DNA of 64,000 bases from an uncultured Myxococcales bacterium (GTDB lineage Bacteria; Myxococcota_A; UBA9042; CAIXZC01), in contig CAITUV010000053.1 in assembly GCA_903895725.1 (NCBI GenBank), positions 1 through 64,000 on the forward strand, in the 5' to 3' direction. Numbering within the stretch: position 1 is the stretch's first letter; each line of letters starts with the position of its first letter. The translations under genes and the position numbers were made by a program. Below the pieces are notes generated by a model. That model had not been told where the DNA came from and searched no databases. It worked only from the letters and a program-made list of their open reading frames with translations. This document shows, one piece after another, positions 25,831 to 37,800 of the stretch.

Positions 25831-28800
25831 CTACAACTGGTAGCTGGTCTGAGTGCCGATCGTGATCTCGAGGCGGTAGGGCGACTGACCGTAGGTGGTC
25901 TCACCGCCGTACCACATGTCCGGCATGAGCCAGTAGGTACCTGCGTTGAGCACGTAGCCGCTGTCGACCCACCCCACCTGGACCTCGTTGACGGCTCCGG
26001 GGCCGAGGCAGAAGACTCGGGAAGGTTGAGATGTCCCGAAGTCGCACTCGGTCGTGCCGTAGTTCGCGGACTTCCACATGAAGAGCCGCGGGTAGTTGTC
26101 TGGCGACCAGCCACCGGTCCTGTACATGCGGAAGATGACGTAGTTGCTGTCCCAGGGCAGGTGCAGCCGGTAGATCTTGTCGGCCTGGCCGTGGCACCAG
26201 GAGCAGTCCGAGCACGAGTTGTAGTTGTAGCTGCCGGTTCCCCACTGGTGGCTGAAGTCGTTGTGGTCCCCTTCGAGGTTGTCGTCGAAGGTGAACTTCT
26301 GGGGCCGGGACGTGACGTTCACGTTGATGTAGTTTCCGCAGTAGTCACCGGTGTGGTAGCACTCGACCGGGTTGTTGTCCTGGTTCTCGCCGTAGGAGGT
26401 ATCGCAGGTGCAGTTCATGCACAGCGACTTGAAGTCCACCTGAAGGGTGAAGTCGCCACGGGCAGTGCCCATGCCGTCGACGTAGATCCACCAGTCCTGC
26501 CCCGGGGTCAGCTTGGCCGTGAAGCAGGAGCCGCCGTTGGGCAGCGGCGAGCTGCAGTTGTCATTGTACTGGAAGTTCGAGCCGGTCTGGCCGCACGTGC
26601 CGGAACGCATGTAGAGCACGGTGTCGAAGTTGCCCCAGACCTTGACGGTCACTTCCACGCCGACGCTGTCGTTCTTCGTGTCGAAGTGGAAGACGCGGTC
26701 GGTGGCGTACGAGCCGTTGGCGTTGGAGCAGCACGAGTAGTCGAACTGGTTGCTCGAGCCGTAGGTCGAACTGTAGTACGTGCCGTCCGCCTGGTCCACG
26801 TCGTTGGAGTTGGGCGGCGACTTCAAGTTGATGTACGGATCGCACGAGTCGCCCTTGCAGCACCACTGACCGGACGGACACGGATTGGCCGTGCTGCAAT
26901 TCTGGCACAGGCCGCCGTTCTTGCAGAGGGCCGAGTCGCAGCATCCGTTGTCCGAAGTGCACGACGTGCTGCAGGAATCGCCGAGGCAGTCGTACGGGCA
27001 GCAGTCGGTCGAACCGGAATCCACGCACGTGCCGCTGCCGTTGCAGTAGTCGGTGGCGGTCAGGTTGTGGTCGCTGCAGCTCTGTGCGTTGCAGATGGTC
27101 GAAGCCGGCCACTTGCGGCAGGCCCCCGAGCCGCTGCACACGCCGTCGTTGCCGCACGATGCCAGCGATTCCTGGGCGCAGTCGTTGAACGGGTCGGTAC
27201 CCGCTGCCGCATTGGTGCAGGCCCCCGAGCCGTTGCAGACCACGCACGCCGGGCAGTCGTTGTCCGGGTCGGTCAGGTAAGAGTGGAACGTGCACTGGCC
27301 CACGAAGCCGGTCAGGTTGCACGCCATGCAGGCCGTGTTGCAGGCCTTGTCGCAGCAGACGCCGTCCACGCAGTAGCCGCTGACGCACTCGGCACCGTTG
27401 GTGCAGGTCTCGCCATTGGCCTTCTTGGTCTTGCACTGACCGCCGGTGCACCAGTAGCCGGTGCAGCAGTGGGTGTTGTCGGAGCAGGTCGTCCGGCACG
27501 AGTTCCCGGTGCACTTGTACGGGCAGCAGGAGGACGAGCCGGAGTCGGAGCACACGCCGTTGCCGTTACAGTAGTCAGCAGCGGACAGCGTGGCGTCGGA
27601 GCAGGTCTGCACGACACAGACGGTGCTGTTCGGCCACATCTCGCAGCCGCTGGCACCGTTGCAGTTACCGGACTGGCCGCACGTGGTGGGGTCGGTCTGG
27701 TTGCAGTCGCCGAACGGGTCGGTTCCGGCCGTGACCGCAGCGCAAGCGCCGCTGCCGTTGCAGCCCTGGCAGAGACCGCATTCGTTCTCCGGGTCAGTGT
27801 TGACCAGGCGGTTGGAGCAGGTACCCACACTGCCCGCAACGTTGCAGCCCTTGCAGGTACCGGTGCACGCGTTGTCACAGCAGTAGCCGTCCACGCAGAA
27901 GCCGGACGAGCACTCGCCGGCATTGGCGCAGGCCTGGCCGTTTGTCTTCTTGGACACGCAGGACGAGCCATTGCAGTAGGCGGTGGTGCAGCAGTCCGCA
28001 TTGCTGGTACAGCTCGTCTTGCAGGCCCCGCCCGTGCTGCAGAGGAACGGACAGCAGCTCGCGTTGGGCGTGTTGGTACAGGAACCCGTACCGCTGCAGT
28101 AGTCGGTCGGGCTCAGGGTGTCACCCACGCAGGTGGCCGACCCGCACTCGGTGGTCGCAGGCCACTTGCGGCACAGGCCGTTGCCGTCGCAGGCACCGTC
28201 GTCGCCGCAGCTGTTCTGCGCCGACTGCGTGCAGTTGTTCTTCGGATCCTGGCCGGCCGGGACGTTCTTGCACGCACCCGCACCGTCGCAGGCCTTGCAC
28301 GAGCCGCACTCGTTGCCGGAATCAGTGTTGTTGCCGATGAAGGTGCACAGACCCACCGTGCCGGTCAGGTTGCACGCCCGGCAGGTACCGGTGCAGGCAC
28401 CGTCGCAGCAGACGCCGTCCACGCAGAAGCCGGAGAGGCACTGGCCGTTTCCGCCGCAGTTCTCCCCGAGTGCCTTCTTGGCCACGCAGACGCTGGCCGA
28501 GCAGTAGTACCCGACCACACAGTCGGTATCGGTGGCGCAGTTCGTGGCGCAGGCATTGCCGGCGCACTTGTACGGCGCACAGTTGGTCGTGCCGCTGTCG
28601 ATGCAGACCCCCACGCCGTCGCAGTAGTCGGTCTTGTACAGCGTGGAACCGGAACACGTCTGTGCGTTGCACGAGGTGGTGTTGTTCCAGAGACGACACT
28701 TGGCATTGCCGTCGCAGTTTCCGTCCTGGGCGCACGGCGCTTCCTGCGTACAGTCGTTGACCGGGTCGGACCCGTTCGGGACGTTGACGCAGGAGCCGGA

Positions 28801-31800
28801 GCCGTTGCACACCTTGCACAGGCCGCACTCGTTGTCCGGGTCGGTATTGGCACCGAAGTTGGTGCAGGTACCGAGCTTGCCGGTCTGGTTGCACGACTGG
28901 CAAGTACCGGTGCAGCCCGTATCGCAGCAGTAGCCGTCAACACAGAAGCCGCTCGTGCACTCCGAGTTCGAGGTGCAGGTCGAGCCGTTGGGCTTCGTCG
29001 CCAGGCACGAGCCGCTGATGCAGAAGTAGCCCGAGCAGCAATGCGAATTGTCGCTGCACGTGGTGCGGCAGTCGTTGCCGGTACAGGTGTACGGGCAGCA
29101 GTTCGTGGAACCGCCGGACAGGCACGAGCCGGTCCCGTTGCAGTACTTGGTCGCGGTCTTGGTGAAGCCGACGCAAGCCTGTGCCGAACAGATCTGGCTG
29201 GCGGGCCAGTACTGGCAGCCGCCGCCGCCGTCGCACACGCCGTTGAAGTTGCACGTGGTCGGGTCGGACTGGTCGCAGTCACCCAGCGGGTCAAGCCCGG
29301 CCACGACGTTGGCGCAGGCCCCGGAACCGTTGCAGACCTTGCAGGTACCGCACTCGTCTTCCGGATCCGTGGTCGCCGTGTAGTTGGTACAGATGCCCAG
29401 CTTGCCGGTCAGGTTGCAGGCCTGGCAGGTACCTGCGCACCAACTGTCGCAGCAGTAGCCGTCGACGCACTTGCCGCTGGTACATTCCGCGTTGTTGGAG
29501 CAGGCCGTGCCGTCTGCCTTCTTGGGCTTGCACAGTGCGCCCTGGCATGTGTAACCGTCGCAGCAATCGTTGGCCGTGAGGCAGGAGGCCTTGCACTGGT
29601 CAGCGCTGCACTTGTACGGGCAGCACGAAGTCTGGCCGGCATCGGAGCACTGGCCGGAGCCGTTGCACTTGTCGGCCGGGTAGAACGTGGAGCCGCCGCA
29701 CGACTGCGCCACGCACTCGGTGGTGTTGTCCCACTGACGGCAGGCACCGGAGCCGTTGCACATGCCGTCATAACCGCACGACACCGAAGGCTGCTGCGTG
29801 CAGTCGTTCTTCGGGTCGGTTCCGTTGGTCACGTTCTTGCACGCGCCGGCACCGTTGCACACCTTGCACAGGCCGCACTCGGAACCCGGGTCGGTGTCGT
29901 TGCCGTAGTTGGTGCAGATACCGTTGACGCCGGCCACGTTGCAGGCCTGGCACGAGCCGCTGCACGACGTATTGCAGCACACGCCGTCCACGCAGTAGCC
30001 GGACAGACACTCGTTGCCGCCGGCACAGGTGGTGCCGTTGGCCTTCTTGGACGAGCACTTGCTCTGCCCGGTGTCGCACCAGGCCGTGGTGCAGCACTGG
30101 CCGTCGTTGGTGCACGTGGTGCGGCAGCCCGACCCGACCGCATCGCAAAGGTACGGGCAGCAGGCCGTCGTCCCCTTGTCCACGCAGGAGCCGGGGAATA
30201 CGCCGTCGCATTCGTCCGCCTTGAACAGGGTGCTGTCCACGCAGGTCAGATTCGAGCACTTCGTGGCCGCAGGCCAGACTCGGCAGGTGCCGCTGCCGTC
30301 GCAGTTGCCGTCGAAGCCGCACGAAGACTGGGCCTGCTGTGCACAGTCGTTGCCCGGGTCGGTGCCGGGTGCGCTGAACTTGCACCCGCCCGTGCCGTCG
30401 CACACCTTGCACGTTCCGCAGAAGTTCTCCGGGTCGGTGTTGACCGGCTGCGCCGTGCAGATGCCGGGGTTGATGTTGCAGGCCTCGCAGCCGCCGGTGC
30501 ACGCCTTGTCACAGCAGTAGCCGTCCACGCAGAAGCCGCTCGGGCACTGGTCCGCGCTCACGCACGTCTGCCCCAGATCCTTCTGCTTCTTGCACTGGCC
30601 GCCTTCGCAGTAGTAGCCGTCGCAGCAGTCGCTGTCTCCGCCACAGAAGGTGCCGCAACCGGTGCCCGAGCACTTGTACGGGCAGCAGTCGCCCTCGTCA
30701 CCGCAGCAGGCCACGTAGGCGGTCTGCGTGGTGCCGTCACGGCACTCCTTGGGAATGGCGCCGAGGTTGTCCGGGTTGCCCGGGCCGGTCCAGAACTTGC
30801 CTTCGCCGCACTCGGACAGGGTCCAGATTCGTTTGCTCTCGATGGTGCAGCCACCGCCCTGGGCATCGCGGGCGGTCAGCTCGGAGTAGGTGCAGAGTCG
30901 GCCGCCTCGAGACTGGCAGGCGGACAGGGCCTGGGCCCAGCCGACCTCGCCGCCGCACGGCTCGGCGCTGGTGCAGACCCAGGCCGACCCGAGCGTGTCC
31001 TTCCAGTTGAAGTTGGCTTCGAGGTCCTCGCACGTCTTCTTCGCGACCCCCTCGTACACCGTCTTGCCGCTGCCGTCGCAGAACGTGGTGGCAGTGAACG
31101 TGGAGCCCGCGCACGACTCGTCGGTCGCGATGGTACCCGCAGCCCACTGGCGGCAGGCGCCCTTGCCGTTGCAGACGCCGTCCTCGTCGCACGAGGACGG
31201 GGCAAGCTGGATACAGTCGTTCTTCGGGTCGGCTCCCTCGGCAGCGTTGCCGCAGGCACCGGCGCCGTCGCACACCTTGCACACGCCGCACTCGGCCTCC
31301 GGATCGGAGGAAGGCTGGTGGAACGTGCACACGCCCTCGGACCCCGCCTTGTTGCAGGCGCGGCAGGAGCCGGTGCACGTGCTGTTGCAGCAGTAGCCGT
31401 CCACGCAGTAGCCGGAGTTGCACTCGTTGGCCGTACTGCACGGAGCGCCGTTGCTCTTCTTGGCCACGCACAGCTGGCCGCTGCAGTAGAAGCCGGTCAC
31501 GCAGTCCGCGTCCGTGGTGCACGAGTTGAGGCAGTTGTTGTTGGTCCCGCACTTGTACGGCGAGCAGCTTGCAGTCCCGGAGTCGAGACACAGGCCGAGG
31601 CCGTTGCAGTAGTCGGTCATGTAGAGGGTCGACCCCACGCACGACTGGGAAACGCACTGAGTTCCCGAGGCCCAGTACTGGCAGGCACCGTTGCCGTTGC
31701 AGAGGCCGTCGTAACCGCAGCCCCACTCCGGCATGGCGGTGCAGTTGCTCTTCGGGTCGGTGTTCTTCGTGGCGCTCTTGCACATGCCGCCGCCGGAGCA

Positions 31801-34800
31801 CACCTTGCACGGCCCGCACTCGTTGGCGGGGTCGGTATCGTTGGCGATGTTGACGCACGTGCCGAGAGAGCCCGCCACGTTGCAGGCCTGGCACTGGCCA
31901 GCGCACGGCGAGGAGCAGCAGTAGCCGTCCACGCAGTACCAGCTCGAGCACTCGTTGTTGTCGCCGCACGGCTGGCCGTTGCCCTTCTTGGGCACGCACT
32001 TGCTGTTGGCATCGCAATAGAACCCGTAGGAGCAATGATACTGCTGCGTGCACGAGGTCCGACAAGCGAAGCCCGCGTCGTCACAGATGTAGCCGTTGCA
32101 GCCGGAGAATCCGCCGTCGGCGCACACGCCGGTGCCGCTGCACTGGTCGGGGTTGAACACGTAGCCGCCGACGCAGTACTGCGGGAAGCACTCGATGCCG
32201 GCATCCCAGAAGGAGCAGGAACCCGCTCCATCACAGACGCCGTCGTAACCGCACGAGCTCTGGCTCATCTGCGAGCAGTCATCGGCCGGGTCAAGGCCCG
32301 CGACGGCCGGGATGCACGAGTTGCCTACGCCGTCGCACAGGGTGCACGGCGGGCAGTTGTTCTCGGGATCGGTGTTGGCCGAGTACTTGCTGCACGTTCC
32401 CTCCTGGCCCGCTATGCCGCACGACTCGCACAGCGACTGGCACGGGGAGTTGCAGCAGAAGCCATCCACGCAGTAGCCCGAATCACACTCGCTGGCAGAC
32501 GAGCAGGTCTCGCCGTCCGCCTTGCGCGGGACGCACGCTCCATTGAAGCAGTAGTGATCGCCGCAGCAGTCGAAGTCCACGGTGCAGCCGGTACGGCAGC
32601 CCGTCCCCTGAGCGTTGCAGGCGTATGGACAGCAGCTCTCGGTCGCACCGGTCACACACTGCCCTGCGCCGCTGCAGTAGCTCGGCAGGACCAGGTCGGT
32701 CCCCTGGCAGGCCTGCTGCTTGCAAACCGTGGTCACATCCCAGTACTTGCAGGCCGCGTTGCCGTTGCACGTGCCGTCGTAGCCGCACGACTGCTGGACG
32801 CTCTGCGAGCACTCACTCTTGTAGTCCTGTCCACTCTCGGTCTTCTTGCACGCGCCGGCGCCGTTGCACACCTTGCACAGGCCGCACTCGAATTCCGGGT
32901 CGGTGTTGGCCGCGTGGACCGAGCAGGAGCCCTCCTTGCCGGCAATGCCACACGAGCGGCAGGAACCGGTGCAGGCCTCATTGCAGCAGTAGCCGTCCAC
33001 GCAGTAGTTGCTCTGGCACTCGGTGGCCGAGATGCAGGCCTGGCCGTCGGCCTTCTTCGCCACACAGGCGGAGCCGTTGCAGTAGTAGCCGGTGCAGCAG
33101 TGGAAGTCGGACGAGCAGGAGCTCCGGCAGCCGGTGCCCCAGCACTTGTACGGGCAGCAGCTCTGCGTCCCGAAGTCGATGCAGGTGCCGGTGCCGTTGC
33201 AGTAGTCGGGCTTGTTGAGCTGGGTGCCAACGCACGACTGGGCGACACAGATGGTGTCGTTCTCCCACATCTGGCAGGCACCGTTGCCGTCGCACCAGCC
33301 GTTGAGCTGGCAGGTCGACTTGGCAAATGCCGGGCAGTCGCCCTTGGCATCGAGCCCTTCGAGCACATTGGCGCAGGCGCCGCCGCCGTTGCACAGCTTG
33401 CAGGTCCCGCAGTCGTCCTCCGGGTCGGTCAGGTTGCCGAAGAAGGCGCATGTGCCTTCCTGGTCGACGATGTTGCATGCCTCGCACAGCCCGTCGCAGG
33501 CCGTGTTGCAGCAGTAGCCGTCGGCGCAGTGGTTGGACTTGCACTCATCGTCCTCGACGCACAGGTCGCCGATTTCCTTCTTGGGCACGCACACGGGCAC
33601 GTCGCACCAGTGGGTACCCACGCAATCCGCGCTCGTCACGCACATGTCGAGGCAGGCGTATCCGTCTCCGTCGCAGACGTACGGCGAACACTTGACCGTG
33701 CCCTCGTCGCTGCAGACGCCCAGCCCGTCGCACAGATCGGCATTGTGCTGGAAGCCGTTCTCGCAGTACTGCTCCATGCAGACCGAGAACTCCACCCAGA
33801 ACCGGCAGGCACCGTTGCCGTCGCAGGTTCCGTCGAGCTGGCAGGTCGACACCGGCTCCTCGACACAGTCATTGACCGGGTCGGTCCCTTCGTCGGCCAG
33901 CGAGCACTCGTCACCGCCGTTGCAGGTGTAGCACGTCGGGCAGTCGTCGTCCGGATCGGTTCCCGGCGGATGCGGCACGCACGTGCCCGGCAGGACTGCG
34001 CACGAGTTGCACGTCAGGTTGCAAGGCGTGTTGCAGCAGTAGCCGTCCGCACAGTTGTTGGACTTGCACTGGTTCGCTGCGCTGCAGGTGTCGCCGTTGT
34101 CCTTCTTGGGCTCACACACGTTGCCGTTGCACCAGTGGACCGGCACGCAGTGCTCGTCCAGTGTGCAGTGCGTCCGGCAGTTGATCCCGTCCGCGTCGCA
34201 CATGTACGGAGAGCAGTCCACGCTGCCGTAGTCGATGCAGCCTCCCTTGCCATCGCAGAGGTCGGCCTCGAACTGCGTGGACACGGCACAGTACTGCTCC
34301 ACGCAGACAGACCCTTCGGCCCACTTCCGGCATGCACCCGCGCCATTGCAGACACCGTCGAGGTCGCACGTGCTGACGTCGTCGGGCTGGCAGTGCGAGA
34401 ACGGATCCTCGCCGTCGGGCACCGACTCGCACGAGTTGGCTCCCGAGCACTGCTTGCAGGTACCGCACTCCGACTGCGGGTCGGTCCCCTGGGCGTACAG
34501 TGCACAGGTACCGACGAACCCGTCGATGGCGCAGCTCTCGCACGTGGCGCCGCACGAGCTGTTGCAGCAGTAGCCGTCCACACAGAAGGACGACAGGCAC
34601 TCGTTGCCTCCGCCGCACGACTCGCCGTTCTGCTTCTTGGGCACGCAGACCTGGCCTTCGCACCAGTAGACCGGCATGCAGTCGGTGTCGTCCTGGCAGG
34701 AGAAGAGGCACTCGGTTGCCTCGGGGTTGCACAGGTACGGCTCGCAGTCGACCGTACCGCTGTCCTTGCACTTGCCGCCGCCGTCACAGTAGTCCTTGGG

Positions 34801-37800
34801 CGACTTGATGTGCCCCGCACAGGTCTGAGCGGTGCACTCGGTCGTCGGATTCCAGAAGCGGCACTTGGCGTTGCCGTCGCACTCTCCGTCGAGGCCGCAC
34901 GAGAACGGCTGGCTCAGCAGGCATTCCTGCTTCGGGTCGGTTCCCATGGCCGCCGCCTTGCAGTCGCCCGTTCCGTTGCACACGCTGCACAGAGCGCAGT
35001 CCAGGTCGGGGTCGGTGTTGTTGGCCGAGTACGAGCAGGTACCCCAGCTGCCAGCGATCTTGCAGCTTGCGCACTTGTCCGCACACTGCGTGTTGCAGCA
35101 CACGCCGTCCACGCAGTATCCGGACTTGCACTGGTTGGCACCGCCGCACGGCGCTCCGTTGTCCTGCTTCACCTGGCAGACGTTGGAGTTGTTGCAGAAG
35201 TGGGACGGGACGCAGTGGGCGTCCACCTGGCAGAAGGTCCGGCAGGCAAATCCGGCGTCATCGCACGCGTACGGAGCGCAGAAGGCGCTGCCGCCATCGC
35301 TGCACACGCCGACACCGTCGCAGGTGTCCTGCCAGTAGACCACGTAGTTGCTGCAGTACTGGGCCAGGCACACCGTGCCGGACTGCCAGAGCCGACACTT
35401 GCCGGTGGTCTCGCAGGTACCATCCTGCTGGCACTGCGCCTTGGTCTGCTCCTCGCAGTCGTTGACCGGGTCGGTTCCCGCGGCTACGGCCGAGCACTTG
35501 TTGCCCGAGCCGGTGCAGGCCGAGCAGAACGTGCAGTTGTCCTCCGGGTCGGTGTTCTGTTCGTGGAACGTGCACAGACCGAGCTTGCCGGCCTTGTTGC
35601 AGGCCTCGCAGATCTTGTCGCAGGCCGTGTCGCAACAGACGCCGTCCACGCAGTACCCGGAAAGGCACTCGTTAGTGGCACCGCAGGCCTCACCGTTCGC
35701 CTTCTTGGGCAGGCAGGCATTGCCCGAGCAGTAGTACACGCTCTGGCAGTGCGAGTCGTTCTCGCACCCGGTCCTGCAGTTCACTGCGTCGACATCGCAG
35801 ATGTACGGCTTGCAGTCCACAGACGGGGAATCCACGCACGTGCCGCTGCCGCTGCAGAAATCGGCCGGGAAGAGCGTGTAGTTGATGCAGGTCTGTGCCA
35901 CGCACACCGTCGAGGCATTCCAGAACCGGCAGGCGCCGCCGCCGTCGCACATGCCGTCCTTCTTGCACGAGGTCTGGTCTTCCTGGACGCACTCGTCCTT
36001 GGGGTCCTCGCCGTTGTTGGCGTTGAGGCAGCCGCCCTGGCCGTTGCACAGCTTGCACGTGCCGCACTCGAACTCGGGGTCGCTGTAGCTGGTGTGATTC
36101 TGGCACATGCCCGGTCCCTTGCGTGCGAACTGAGCGTAGGGGGCCGCGATCGGAGCGTTGCCGGTCGGGTTGGTCTTGGGCCAGATGCTCCACACGTTGC
36201 TCTCCGCCTTGTTGGCGGCCCACATCCAGACGGCGAATCCGTTGTCGGTGTTGAGCAGGCCCAGATAGGCCCGCGGAATCCTCAGCTCGGATATCAGGTT
36301 GCCGGCGTGTCCGGCGTAGTGGAACCAGGTGGACACGTTCTGTGCCGCGTCCCAGTTGCCCTGGGCATTGGCAGGCACGTACCAGATGTCGCCGGCTCCG
36401 TTGAAGACGATGGCATATTCGGGGCGACGGGTTCCACTGAACGTGACCCCGGCGAACAGGTCGTCCGCACCGTGGGTCTGCAGAGGAGCCACGTCCTCGT
36501 CAAAGGCGATGGCCAGCTTGTCGGTTGCCTGGTTGACGCCCTTCCATGCAACATAAACGTAGTCATTGTCCCACGTCAGGAAGTACTGGACGACACCGCC
36601 GGTGCCAGTGCCGAGGCGGTGACCCGGGTTGTCCCAGTCGGCCATGTTCCCGTCCACCGTGATGGTGACCGGGGCCTTCCAGGTCTTGCTGCACGTGAGG
36701 CAGGTGGTGTTGCACGCGTCGTCGCAGCAGTAGCCGTCGACGCAGAAGCCGCTCTTGCACTCGTTGCCCGCGGCGCACACCTCGCCGTTGACCTTCTTCT
36801 CCGCGCAAAGGTTCGAGGTATTGCAGTAGTACGCGCTCTGGCAGTGAGCATCCTGGAAGCAGTTGGAGCGGCAGTCGGTCCCGACGTCGTTGCAGACGTA
36901 CGGAACGCAGTCGACCTCGCCGGAATCGGAGCACAGGCCCTTGCCGTCGCAATAGTCGTTCGGGAACTTGAGGATCCCCACGCACGACTGCTGGACGCAC
37001 ACGGTCTGAGTGTTCCAGAACGCACAGGCGCCGTTGCCGTCGCAGGTGCCGTCCTTGCCGCAGGTCGACGTCGCGTCCTGCGTGCACTCCGACAGCGGGT
37101 CGGTGCCGAGCTCTGCCTTCTTGCAGGCTCCGGCCCCGTTACAGACCTGGCACAGCGTGCAGTCGTTCTCCGGATCGGTGTCGTTGTTGAACCAGGAGCA
37201 CAGACCCTCCTTGCCTTCGATCGCGCAGTTGCGGCAGGCGCCGGAGCAGTCGGTCTCGCAGCAGACGCCGTCGATGCAGAAGCTCGACTTGCACTGGTTG
37301 CCCTGGACGCAGGCCGCACCGTTGTCGAGCTTGGGCTTGCAGGTGTTGGTCTTCAGCACGAACGTGTCGCACCAGTGAGTGGTCACGCAGTGCGGGTCTT
37401 CCGAGCAGGACGTCCGGCACTCGAGACCGTCGACGGCGCACTGGTACGGCGTGCAGTCCACGTTGCCGCCGTCGCTGCAGACGCCGGAGCCGTTGCACTT
37501 GTCGTCGAGGTGCTTGACGTGGTCGGCACAGTACTGCGCCACGCACGTAGTCCCATTGGCCCACAGGCGGCAGGCACCGCCGCCGTCGCAGAAGCCGTCC
37601 TTGCCACAGGTGAACTCCCCTTCCAATGCGCAGTCGTTGAGGTTGTCCACGCCGTTGGGCACGTTGGAGCAGACGTCGATACCGGAGCACGCCTTGCAGG
37701 TCGGGCAGTCGTTCTCCGGGTCGGTCCCGAGGTCATGCGGACGGCAGATACCGGCCGGCTTGAGCGGGTCGGGCGGAGTGGCCGGGCCGCAGGTGGCGCA

